The notes beneath the pieces were generated by a model, which did no database searches, was not told where the DNA came from, and was given only the letters and a program-made list of their open reading frames with translations. A DNA stretch of 5,210 nucleotides from UBA4416 sp046345275 (GTDB lineage Bacteria; Bacteroidota; Bacteroidia; B-17B0; Aurantibacillaceae), in NCBI GenBank assembly GCA_046345275.1, contig JBKDJY010000213.1, positions 1 to 5,210 on the forward strand. Reading direction: 5' to 3'. The position numbers were made by a program, and so were the translations under genes. Shown here in pieces: positions 1 through 5,210 of this stretch (position 1 is the stretch's first letter; every line of letters starts with the position of its first letter).

Positions 1-16
1 TAGATAGATAGATAGA
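1..16. repeat. TAGA tetranucleotide tandem repeat (4 copies visible)
   Basis: The window opens with four perfect TAGA units followed by an A-run. The tract begins at the first base of the window, so the true copy number may be larger. It lies immediately upstream of the predicted -33 element (26-28) of the only promoter seen. Such short tandem repeats can change copy number by slipped-strand replication; whether this one does is unknown. Confidence 0.8.
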
Positions 17-25
17 AAAATCATG

Positions 26-55
26 TTGAATTAAGAAAAAAATAGCGTATTTTTG
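26..55 (+). promoter_or_regulatory. Bacteroidetes-type promoter for the surface-protein gene
   Basis: A TTG at 26-28 is followed, after 19 bases, by TATTTTTG at 48-55. This is an exact fit to TAnnTTTG, the -7 element used by the primary sigma factor of Bacteroidetes, with its usual -33 TTG at an accepted spacing. Transcription would begin at about 60-63, leaving a leader of roughly 90 nt before the ATG at 151. The motif is short and AT-rich, so chance occurrence is possible. Its position and spacing relative to the gene support it. Confidence 0.55.
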
Positions 56-69
56 AAATACAGATTACA

Positions 70-133
70 AAAAATCGTTTAATGGGTTCTGCGATTTTTA
101 TTCAAATCTCTAAAAATGAATTTTTAGAACCCA
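70..133 (+). promoter_or_regulatory. Structured 5' leader with two competing hairpins
   Basis: Hairpin I pairs AAAAATCG (70-77) with CGATTTTT (92-99). Hairpin II pairs TGGGTTCT (83-90) with AGAACCCA (126-133), and inside it ATTTTTA (94-100) with TAAAAAT (111-117). All three stems are perfect. Hairpins I and II share bases 92-99, so they cannot form together. Hairpin II ends 17 nt before the ATG at 151, and no T-tract follows, so this is not a normal intrinsic terminator. The leader could affect mRNA stability or translation start. The stems are seen directly; any function is inference, and some pairing is expected by chance in AT-rich DNA. Confidence 0.35.
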
Positions 134-150
134 CCTTAAAACCAAAAAAA

Positions 151-267
151 ATGAAAAATTTAAACTTTATTACAAACACAAACTGTTGGTTGATGAAACA
201 ATTAAGTGCTAAATTAAGCCCTCTAATGCTTATTCTTATTACGGTTAGCAGCATTTCTGTAAAAGCC
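151..267 (+). other. Signal peptide (Sec)
   Basis: Residues 1-39. A lysine-containing n-region (MKQLSAK at 15-21) leads into a hydrophobic core, LSPLMLILITVSSI (22-35), and a c-region ending V-K-A before N-D-P, which fits the A-x-A-like rule of signal peptidase I (V at -3, A at -1). No lipobox cysteine follows the core, so this is not a lipoprotein. With the 151 start the n-region is unusually long (about 21 residues). If translation starts at 193 the signal is a standard 25 residues. Sec export into the periplasm is the required first step for T9SS cargo. Confidence 0.8.
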
Positions 268-3200
268 AATGATCCCTTAACATCAGCTTTTAAGATGCCA
301 AATGGCAATAACCCTTTGCTAACAAACAAAGCAAAGGCAACAGAAAAAAAGGAAAACCTCCCAACAAAAGAAAAACTAAAAGAAAATTTGGGTGGCAATG
401 GCATGAACTTTACCCCCAACCAAGGCCAAGTTGCAGATATGAGTGGCGCGTTACGGTCAGATGTATTATACACTTCCGATGCAGGCAATGCCAGCGTGTA
501 TTTACGCAAAACAGGTTTAAGCTATGTCATTACCAACATGGGTGCTGTGATGCACGACATTGACGAAGAAGTAGAAGAAGCCGAACACAGCGGTAAATTA
601 GGAATAGGGGGAGAAGAAAAGCTCAAGGAAGAGCTGATGGCAAAAGCCAAAGTAAAAGGCTACCGCGTAGACATTGACTTTGTAAACTGCAATGCCAACA
701 TCCGAACGATTAACGAAGATGCCATAAGCGGAAAATTAAACTTTTACTACCCACATTGCAAAGATGGGGTCACAGGCTTGAGCCAATACAATAAAATTAC
801 CTACCAAAACCTTTACCATCACATTGATGCCATTTATTATGGAGGAAAAGCCCAAGGCTTGAAATATGATTTGGTGGTGCAACCTGGAGGAAACCCAAAA
901 GACATCCAACTGAAATACTCAGGTGCTGATAAAATAACCTTGGTAAATGGCAAAATACAAGTAAAAACAGCCCTCGGAAACATCCAAGAATGGATGCCAA
1001 AAGTTTACCAAAACATCAATGGCAACGAAGTAAAAATAAAAGCAGAATATGTACTAGCCCCCTCCCCTTCGGGGAGGGATGGGGAGGGGCTACTCTCCTT
1101 CAATGTTGGAACATACAACCCCAATTATCCCCTCATCATTGATCCTTGGATTACATATTATGGTGGGAGTGACTCAGAAGAAGGAAACTCCATTGCCAAT
1201 GATAATATAGGAAACGTGTTGGTTACAGGAAATACACGATCATTTCCTTTTCCAGTATCAGCAGGTGCTTTTCAAATTGCTTATGCAGGAAACATTGATG
1301 CATTTGTATTGAGTATAACACCAAATGGAATGACCCGAAATTTTGCCACTTATTTTGGTGGGACAAGTGTTGATCAAGGTAACGGCATTTGTTCGGACGC
1401 CACTAACAATGTTGTTTTTTGCGGAGAGACATTTTCCAACGACTTACCATGTGTAGCTATTGGTACCAATGTGGTATTCCAAAACACTGTATCTGGAGGT
1501 CAAAATGGTTTTTTGGTAAAACTAAATCAATCAGGGGTACTAGAGTTTGCAACTTTTTATAATGGGCCTATGACTGATGTTTGCACGGATTTATTTGATA
1601 ATATCATTGCGTATGGTAAAACTTCAAACTCAGTAAATGTTGCTACTGTTGGTGCTATTAAAACATTGCAATCAGCGCAAGATGCTTTTGTTGTAAAATT
1701 TCAAAACAATGGCTTGCGTTTATGGGGCACTTATTTTGGAGGAAGCAGTTTGGAAACATCCTCTGGAGTTTGTGTAGATAGAAATACAAATGACATTTAT
1801 TTTACAGGACTTACTCAGTCAACTGATTTTACGGTTACCACAGGCGCTCATCAAGTGACATATGGAACTGGAATTGATGCTTATTTAACCAAATTATCTC
1901 CTACTGGAGCGTTACTATGGTCAACTTATTATGGGGGTACGGGAGACGATTATGGCTACGCTGTTTGCACTGATCAAGCAAGCAATGTGATTATAGGGGG
2001 AAGAACTACAACAACAACTTCGCCTACTATCAGAACTATTGGGCCTGTTTATGCTGGTGGGAGTGGTGATGCTTTTATTGCAAAGTTTAATTCAGCAGGT
2101 TTACGACAATGGGGAACCTATATGGGAGGAACTGGATTATTACTAGGTGACTATTGCACTGGCTTGGCTTGTGATGCCAATAATAATATTGTGGCTGGGG
2201 GTGATACCTATAGCTCCGATTTAACAGTTACTTCCTGCGCCTTTCAAACCACCAAAAAGGGAAATGAAGATAATTGGTTAGGTACCTTTTCTCCCAATGG
2301 AAACATCATTTGTTTGGGTTATTTAGGCGCTACTGGTATAGGTGATACTGAAACTAGAGAAGGTTTTGGTGGTTCTATCTCTGTATTTGGTTGTCAAAGT
2401 CATATAGTTGGTTCTTCTAAAAATCAATGGCCTGTTACTTCAGGAGCCTATCAAACAGCCTATGCTGGTGGCACTTATGATGTCGATATAGCACAATTAG
2501 ATATCAGTTCCTGTGGTTTACCTCTTATGCCTTCTGCCACAAGTAATACGGTTGCCTCCATAGGCTGCAATTGCAGTGGTGCCGTTACCTTAACTTTAAC
2601 AGCAGGTTGTAAACTACCACCCTTTAGTTATTATTATAGCAATGGGGCTCAAACAATCAATACAACTGCTCTAAGCAATAGCCTTACAAATTTATGTGCC
2701 GGTGTTTATAATTATACAGTTATGACCAGTTGTGATGCGATTTCAGGTAGTTTTACCATTGGCGGAACAACCAATACCATCACGGTTACTTCCAGTGTCA
2801 CACCAGCAAATTGTGCTTCTGCAACAGGTTCAGTTACCATTAATAACGTAAGTGCACCCGCTAATTATACCATTACAGAAGGTTCAGCAATCATTGCAAC
2901 TAACGTCAATGTTCCTTTTACAATCCCAGGAGTAAGCGTTGGTAACCATATTTACACCATTATAAGTTCCAATGGTTGCAGCACCAGTTTTAGCGCAAGT
3001 GTTTGGACAGAAACTATTACTGTCAACCCGACAGCCAATTTATTCTGTAATTCAAATACCGCCACCCTTAGTGCCAATAGCAGCAATGCCTTGGCTACTT
3101 ATAGCTGGTCGGGGACAGGAATTGTCAGTGGTATCAACACGAAAACGCCTGTTGTAAACCAAGCAGGTACTTATACGGTTGGAGTTACTTATGGTAGCTG

Positions 3201-5210
3201 CACCAGTTTTTCTTTGGTAACAGTGACCCAAAATACCACTGTTCCTATTAGCATCAGCAGTAATCCTCTTAATTGTATTAATTTGACTTCTACCCTTACC
3301 GCAGTGAGTGCTGGAAATTTGATTGTTTGGAATGGAGGTGCTTTGCCAATTAATTCAGCAAATCCAGCCACTGTCAATGCGTCAGGTAATTATACGGTCA
3401 CCGCAACCAATACCCTTACTGGATGTTCCTCTTCAAGCCTTGTAACTATTACCCAAAACACCATCGCTCCTGCCCCACCAAGCTTCAGTCTAGCTACTGG
3501 AACGAGTTTTACCTTAACTTGTATAAATACCTTTATTCAAATAAGAGGATTTAGCTCTGGGGTTTCTGTAGTTTTCAGCCCCATCGGGTTTAATCCTCTT
3601 ACTATTACTTCTCCGGCAAACTATACTGCTACCGCAACAAATCCTTTTACTGGTTGCACAAGCAGTTCTGTTATCACAGTGAGCCAAAACACAATTGTGC
3701 CGAATAGAGGAGCTACAGTGAGTAATTCCATTACTTGCCTTACCCCAACAGCCACTTTAACAGGAACGTCTATTACACCTGGCGTTACTTATTCATGGAG
3801 TCCATTAGGGGTAACAAGTCAAACAGTATCAACAAACATAACAGGCAATCATACCTTAATTGTAACAGATCCTGTTAATGGTTGTAAAAGCAACACGGTA
3901 GTTACTGTATTAAAAGATCCAGCAACTCCTACCGTCACAGCAAGTTTCAATCAAACCTTAACCTGCATCAATACAACTGCCACCTTAACGGCAGTAAGTT
4001 CAGGGAACAATATTGTGTGGAATGGAGGCGCATTAATTAATGCCACTAATCCCGCAACAGTTAATGCGGGTGGTATTTATACGGCAACAGCTACTCAAAC
4101 TTTACCAGCTTGTAGCGCTAGCACTTTGATTACTGTTATACAAAACACTACAACACCAATTATTAATAATTTTTCCCCAGCAATTTTAACATGTTTAGCA
4201 CCATCTTTTCGGATAAATACAAAATTCAACAGTCCAGGCTCTACAACCAGTTGGAATGGTTCTGGATTAGCTACTAATTCACCCGCAACAGCCACTATCA
4301 CTGTTGCAGGAAATTATTCAGCAACAGCGATTCATAATACAAGCGGATGTACTTCTTTTTCGGTATTTACAGTTTTATCAAACACCATCACAGATGTTAG
4401 TGCTACCATCAGTAATAGTTTAAGTTGTGCCAATCCTACGGCATTATTAACAGGCACCTCTACCACCAGTGGTTTAAATTTTTACACTTGGAGTCCATCT
4501 GGTTTAACTACCAATACCCTATTGGAAAATACGCCTGGTAATTATACCTTGCAGGTTCTTAATTCAACCAATGGTTGTATAAGCACAACCGTCATAACCG
4601 TTTCGGGTTCTACAAATAGTTTAACGCTGAACCCAAGCATTACCAATGCCACTTGCGGGACAGGTACTGTTAGCATAGGCATTACAGGAGGTGCACCCAA
4701 TTATACCATTACAGAAGGTGGATTGAATCTTGCTTCAGGCGCTTCTAATTCCTACACCCTCACAGGCGTGTCGGTAGGGAGCCATACCTATGTGGTATCA
4801 AGCACCAATAGCTGCAACCAAACTTTGGTTGTCAATATCATGGATTTATGCCCCTTACCCATTGAGCTGACGAAGTTTTCCGCCTCTTGCGCCGATCGTA
4901 AAGCAACGATTAAATGGACCACCGCCAGTGAAATCAACTGTGATACCTTTCTTTTATACAGAAGAACAAATCACATAGACTTTGCAGCGCCTATTGCTAA
5001 AGTGAAAGGAAGCGTCAATAGCTACACGGTTAATCATTACGAGGTGGTAGATGATAATTTGGAAGTTGATTCCATTTACTATTACAAACTGGAACAGGTT
5101 GATTTAGATAAAACAGTGCATGAAGTTGGGCAAATTATTTATGCCCATTGCGTGCCAGTTAAATTCAATTATAACTTTAACTCTTATTTGTCAGGAGATG
5201 TTTTAACCAT
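151..5210 (+). CDS. Giant secreted/surface protein: signal peptide, DUF7948-like domain, SBBP beta-propeller, Ig-like array, FN3-like domain (3' partial)
   Basis: One frame runs from ATG 151 to the window end without a stop, giving 1686 full codons; the gene continues beyond. The product is a multidomain extracellular protein probably exported by Sec and then T9SS to the cell surface or outside. Domain order is: signal peptide ending VKA (residue 39), K/E-rich linker (about 57-80), FTPNQGQV domain (85-330), seven-bladed SBBP propeller (335-790), cysteine-containing beta modules (798-951), seven Ig-like modules (951-1489), module B' (1490-1565) and a PLPIEL/WTTASE domain (1568-1668). The 151 start was chosen because an A-run directly precedes it, as in Bacteroidetes genes that lack a Shine-Dalgarno. 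ATG 193 (residue 15) would give a more compact 25-residue signal peptide. ATG 82 is in frame after the TAG at 43-45 but lies inside the leader hairpin region. No enzyme motif is visible; an adhesive or structural role is inferred from the domains. The exact ligand is unknown. Confidence 0.93.
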   Translation, partial: MKNLNFITNTNCWLMKQLSAKLSPLMLILITVSSISVKANDPLTSAFKMPNGNNPLLTNKAKATEKKENLPTKEKLKENLGGNGMNFTPNQGQVADMSGALRSDVLYTSDAGNASVYLRKTGLSYVITNMGAVMHDIDEEVEEAEHSGKLGIGGEEKLKEELMAKAKVKGYRVDIDFVNCNANIRTINEDAISGKLNFYYPHCKDGVTGLSQYNKITYQNLYHHIDAIYYGGKAQGLKYDLVVQPGGNPKDIQLKYSGADKITLVNGKIQVKTALGNIQEWMPKVYQNINGNEVKIKAEYVLAPSPSGRDGEGLLSFNVGTYNPNYPLIIDPWITYYGGSDSEEGNSIANDNIGNVLVTGNTRSFPFPVSAGAFQIAYAGNIDAFVLSITPNGMTRNFATYFGGTSVDQGNGICSDATNNVVFCGETFSNDLPCVAIGTNVVFQNTVSGGQNGFLVKLNQSGVLEFATFYNGPMTDVCTDLFDNIIAYGKTSNSVNVATVGAIKTLQSAQDAFVVKFQNNGLRLWGTYFGGSSLETSSGVCVDRNTNDIYFTGLTQSTDFTVTTGAHQVTYGTGIDAYLTKLSPTGALLWSTYYGGTGDDYGYAVCTDQASNVIIGGRTTTTTSPTIRTIGPVYAGGSGDAFIAKFNSAGLRQWGTYMGGTGLLLGDYCTGLACDANNNIVAGGDTYSSDLTVTSCAFQTTKKGNEDNWLGTFSPNGNIICLGYLGATGIGDTETREGFGGSISVFGCQSHIVGSSKNQWPVTSGAYQTAYAGGTYDVDIAQLDISSCGLPLMPSATSNTVASIGCNCSGAVTLTLTAGCKLPPFSYYYSNGAQTINTTALSNSLTNLCAGVYNYTVMTSCDAISGSFTIGGTTNTITVTSSVTPANCASATGSVTINNVSAPANYTITEGSAIIATNVNVPFTIPGVSVGNHIYTIISSNGCSTSFSASVWTETITVNPTANLFCNSNTATLSANSSNALATYSWSGTGIVSGINTKTPVVNQAGTYTVGVTYGSCTSFSLVTVTQNTTVPISISSNPLNCINLTSTLTAVSAGNLIVWNGGALPINSANPATVNASGNYTVTATNTLTGCSSSSLVTITQNTIAPAPPSFSLATGTSFTLTCINTFIQIRGFSSGVSVVFSPIGFNPLTITSPANYTATATNPFTGCTSSSVITVSQNTIVPNRGATVSNSITCLTPTATLTGTSITPGVTYSWSPLGVTSQTVSTNITGNHTLIVTDPVNGCKSNTVVTVLKDPATPTVTASFNQTLTCINTTATLTAVSSGNNIVWNGGALINATNPATVNAGGIYTATATQTLPACSASTLITVIQNTTTPIINNFSPAILTCLAPSFRINTKFNSPGSTTSWNGSGLATNSPATATITVAGNYSATAIHNTSGCTSFSVFTVLSNTITDVSATISNSLSCANPTALLTGTSTTSGLNFYTWSPSGLTTNTLLENTPGNYTLQVLNSTNGCISTTVITVSGSTNSLTLNPSITNATCGTGTVSIGITGGAPNYTITEGGLNLASGASNSYTLTGVSVGSHTYVVSSTNSCNQTLVVNIMDLCPLPIELTKFSASCADRKATIKWTTASEINCDTFLLYRRTNHIDFAAPIAKVKGSVNSYTVNHYEVVDDNLEVDSIYYYKLEQVDLDKTVHEVGQIIYAHCVPVKFNYNFNSYLSGDVLT
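403..1140 (+). other. N-terminal DUF7948-like domain preceding SBBP propeller
   Basis: Residues about 85-330. The opening MNFTPNQGQV, the GLSYV segment, the YRVDIDFVNCN strand, the KLNFYYPHCKDG segment, the LYHHIDAIYYGG segment and the GLKYDLVVQPGGNP segment are typical of the conserved domain in front of SBBP propellers in Bacteroidetes proteins (catalogued, as I recall, as DUF7948). A highly charged stretch at 135-168 (DEEVEEAE and EEKLKEELMAKAKVK) is probably a surface helix; similar charged inserts occur in relatives. The domain ends with the junction IIDPWITYYGG into the first blade. A GC-rich insertion (1055-1092) adds about 12 residues near its end. The domain's function is not known to me. 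Confidence 0.7.
1055..1092 (+). repeat. GC-rich palindromic repeat element inserted in frame in the CDS
   Basis: TAGCCCCCTCCCC (1055-1067) is the reverse complement, with one bulged C, of GGGGAGGGGCTA (1081-1092). The same C-rich arm can instead form a perfect 8-bp hairpin, CCCTCCCC (1060-1067) with GGGGAGGG (1071-1078), around a TTC loop. The element is almost pure G+C inside an AT-rich gene. It encodes A-P-S-P-S-G-R-D-G-E-G-L (303-314), low-complexity sequence unlike its surroundings. A CTA codon stands on each side (1054-1056 and 1090-1092). Removing 36 bp restores EYVL-LSFNV in frame, consistent with insertion or duplication at CTA. Similar C-rich/G-rich palindromes are, from memory, dispersed in Bacteroidetes genomes. 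Confidence 0.7.
1153..2520 (+). repeat. Seven-bladed SBBP-type beta-propeller
   Basis: Residues about 335-790 hold seven units that mostly open with T-Y-[YFM]-G-G or a variant, at residues 335, 400, 468, 527, 592, 656 and about 723; unit lengths are 59-68 residues. Each contains parts of the SBBP (Beta-propeller repeat) pattern: a strand such as GNVLVTGNT, an [FH]Q-x(n)-Y-[AG]-G-x turn (GAFQIAYAGN, GAHQVTYGTG, GAYQTAYAGG), a D-A-[FY]-[VLI] strand (DAFVLSI, DAFVVKF, DAYLTKL, DAFIAKF) and a closing NG/SG/TG turn before the next blade. Seven units suit a closed propeller. Blade 3 is the most degenerate (TFYNGPMTD) and lacks the tyrosine turn; blade 7 starts GYLGATG. Blades 2-6 carry a recurrent cysteine. 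Such propellers are found in secreted and surface proteins and are usually binding scaffolds; no catalytic residues are visible. Confidence 0.85.
2542..2760 (+). other. Cysteine-rich beta module A (SprB-repeat-like)
   Basis: Residues about 798-870. The pattern is C-N-C-S-G-A-V-T-L-T-L, then PPFSYYYSNG, then LTNLCAGVYNYTVMTSCDA. This resembles SprB-type repeats, in which a glycine/valine-rich strand, a P-P-[YF]-x-Y-x-[WY] strand and an L-x-x-L-x-x-G-x-Y-x-[VY]-x-V segment recur. It has five cysteines (806, 808, 817, 849, 860), more than the two in each downstream module. It links the propeller to the Ig-like array. The assignment rests on motif resemblance only. Confidence 0.5.
2773..3003 (+). 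repeat. Beta module B (first copy)
   Basis: Residues about 875-951, with cysteines at 888 and 943. The core NYTITEG...PGVSVGNHIYTIISSNGCS recurs almost intact at residues 1518-1555 as NYTITEG...TGVSVGSHTYVVSSTNSCN. At the DNA level an 8-base block (2852-2859) and a 21-base block (2863-2883) are identical to 4691-4698 and 4699-4719, with a 3-base GCT present only in this copy. The module is therefore an internal duplicate that brackets the Ig-like array on its N-terminal side. Confidence 0.75.
3001..4617 (+). repeat. Array of seven tandem Ig-like modules (about 228 bp each)
   Basis: Modules span about 3001-3240, 3241-3465, 3466-3696, 3697-3924, 3925-4152, 4153-4389 and 4390-4617 (75-80 residues each). 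Each has an early cysteine (L-T-C-I-N or similar) and a late one in [GSP]-x-C, 45-52 residues apart: 966/1017, 1042/1092, 1124/1169, 1196/1245, 1272/1321, 1348/1400 and 1426/1476. A central tryptophan strand (YSWS, IVWNGG, TSWNGSG, YTWS) is present except in module 3, which has VVFSP. A G-N-Y-T-[VAL] strand and a [VI]-T-[VI]-x-Q-N-T-type boundary complete the unit. The paired cysteines suggest one disulfide per module after export. These Ig/PKD-like stalk modules are common in T9SS adhesins. The exact Pfam family is not certain. Confidence 0.8.
3241..4617 (+). repeat. Higher-order triplet repeat: modules 2-3-4 and 5-6-7
   Basis: Module 2 pairs best by eye with module 5: both read AVS-x-G-N-x-I-V-W-N-G-G-A-L followed by NPATVNA. 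Module 4 pairs with 7: Y-[ST]-W-S-P-x-G-[VL]-T, and N-G-C-x-S-x-T-V-[VI]-T-V. Module 3 pairs more weakly with 6, sharing L-T-C, an I-x-x-F-x-S stretch in place of the T-L-T-A strand, and GCTS. The triplets cover 3241-3924 (684 bp) and 3925-4617 (693 bp). This points to duplication of a three-module block after the single modules arose. It rests on visual comparison, not on a computed alignment. Confidence 0.55.
4615..4845 (+). repeat. Beta module B' (second copy)
   Basis: Residues about 1489-1565, with cysteines at 1502 and 1555. It is the closest relative in the window of module B (875-951), sharing the NYTITEG strand, the [PT]GVSVG turn and the closing S-x-N-x-C. It closes the Ig-like array and is followed at once by the C-terminal PLPIEL domain. 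Because the shared DNA blocks are identical, the duplication is fairly recent or maintained by recombination. Confidence 0.7.
4852..5154 (+). other. Fibronectin-III-like domain preceding the T9SS sorting region
   Basis: Residues about 1568-1668. PLPIELTKFSA, then ATIKWTTASEINCDTFLLYR, a VNSY...Y strand and SIYYYKLEQVDLDKTVHEVGQIIY follow closely the domain that stands immediately before the T9SS type A C-terminal signal in many Bacteroidetes secreted proteins (LPIEL, W-x-T-A-S-E, YY-[RK]-L-x-Q-V-D-x-D). The usual asparagine-rich TASEINNDYF is here TASEINCDTF. The sorting domain itself should start about where the window ends (residues after 1668, KFNYNFNSYLSGD). It cannot be confirmed because the sequence stops. 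Confidence 0.8.

Noticed and set aside
82..150. Upstream in-frame ATG at 82 as the true start
   Set aside because: It would add 23 residues in front of an already long signal-peptide n-region, lies in the hairpin-forming leader and lacks the A-run seen before 151. Not fully excluded.
102..509. 135-codon open frame on the minus strand with F/S-rich product
   Set aside because: It lies antisense to the start of the large gene; its low-complexity FSFSFSF segment is the complement of the K/E-rich linker. It has no recognisable domain.
797..1000. 67-codon minus-strand frame
   Set aside because: Fully antisense to the well-supported N-terminal domain; no family resemblance.
1060..1078. Strong GC hairpin as an intrinsic terminator
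   Set aside because: No T-tract follows (the next bases are ATGGGG), and it lies inside a frame that continues for more than 4 kb.
2972..3157. 61-codon plus-strand frame in another phase
   Set aside because: Lies inside the module array, where the main frame shows clear repeat and cysteine patterns; the alternative product has none.
3189..4301. Two minus-strand frames (3189-3377 and 4095-4301) with somewhat similar products
   Set aside because: They resemble each other because they are shadows of repeated Ig-like modules; there is no independent coding evidence.
3001..4617. Regular repeats as a CRISPR array or transposon
   Set aside because: The period is about 228 bp, the units are diverged and always in frame, and they encode a conserved protein fold with paired cysteines.

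Overview
The window looks like Bacteroidetes (Bacteroidota) DNA. It is AT-rich, with no Shine-Dalgarno sequence before the start codon but an A-run instead. A promoter matches the TTG / TAnnTTTG pattern of that phylum. The single encoded protein has the architecture of a giant cell-surface or secreted protein exported by the type IX secretion system (T9SS). The genus cannot be told from the sequence.

Layout. Positions 1-150 are a non-coding leader. It holds a TAGA tetranucleotide repeat touching the window edge, a promoter (26-55), and two mutually exclusive potential RNA hairpins (70-133). From 151 to the window end (5210) one reading frame stays open with no stop, giving 1686 complete codons of a gene cut off by the window. 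In order it encodes: a signal peptide; a K/E-rich linker; an N-terminal FTPNQGQV domain of the DUF7948 kind (about residues 85-330); a seven-bladed SBBP-type beta-propeller (335-790); two cysteine-containing beta modules A and B (798-951); seven tandem Ig-like modules of 75-80 residues with two Cys each (951-1489); a second copy of module B (B', about 1490-1565); and a fibronectin-III-like PLPIEL...WTTASE domain (1568-1668). That last domain usually sits just before the T9SS C-terminal sorting signal. The sorting signal and stop codon would lie beyond the window. No other gene, RNA gene, CRISPR or insertion sequence was found on either strand.

Points of interest. (1) A GC-rich palindromic element of about 36-38 bp sits in frame inside the gene at 1055-1092 and carries a perfect G-quadruplex motif on the coding strand. 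It looks like an interspersed repeat inserted into the protein. (2) The Ig-like array has a higher-order structure: modules 2-3-4 and 5-6-7 are related as triplets about 690 bp long, and the array is bracketed by the two B copies. (3) Five consecutive propeller blades carry a cysteine at nearly the same blade position. (4) The leader could switch between two folds. I see one modular surface protein here, not a multi-gene system, and its ligand or function cannot be read from the sequence.
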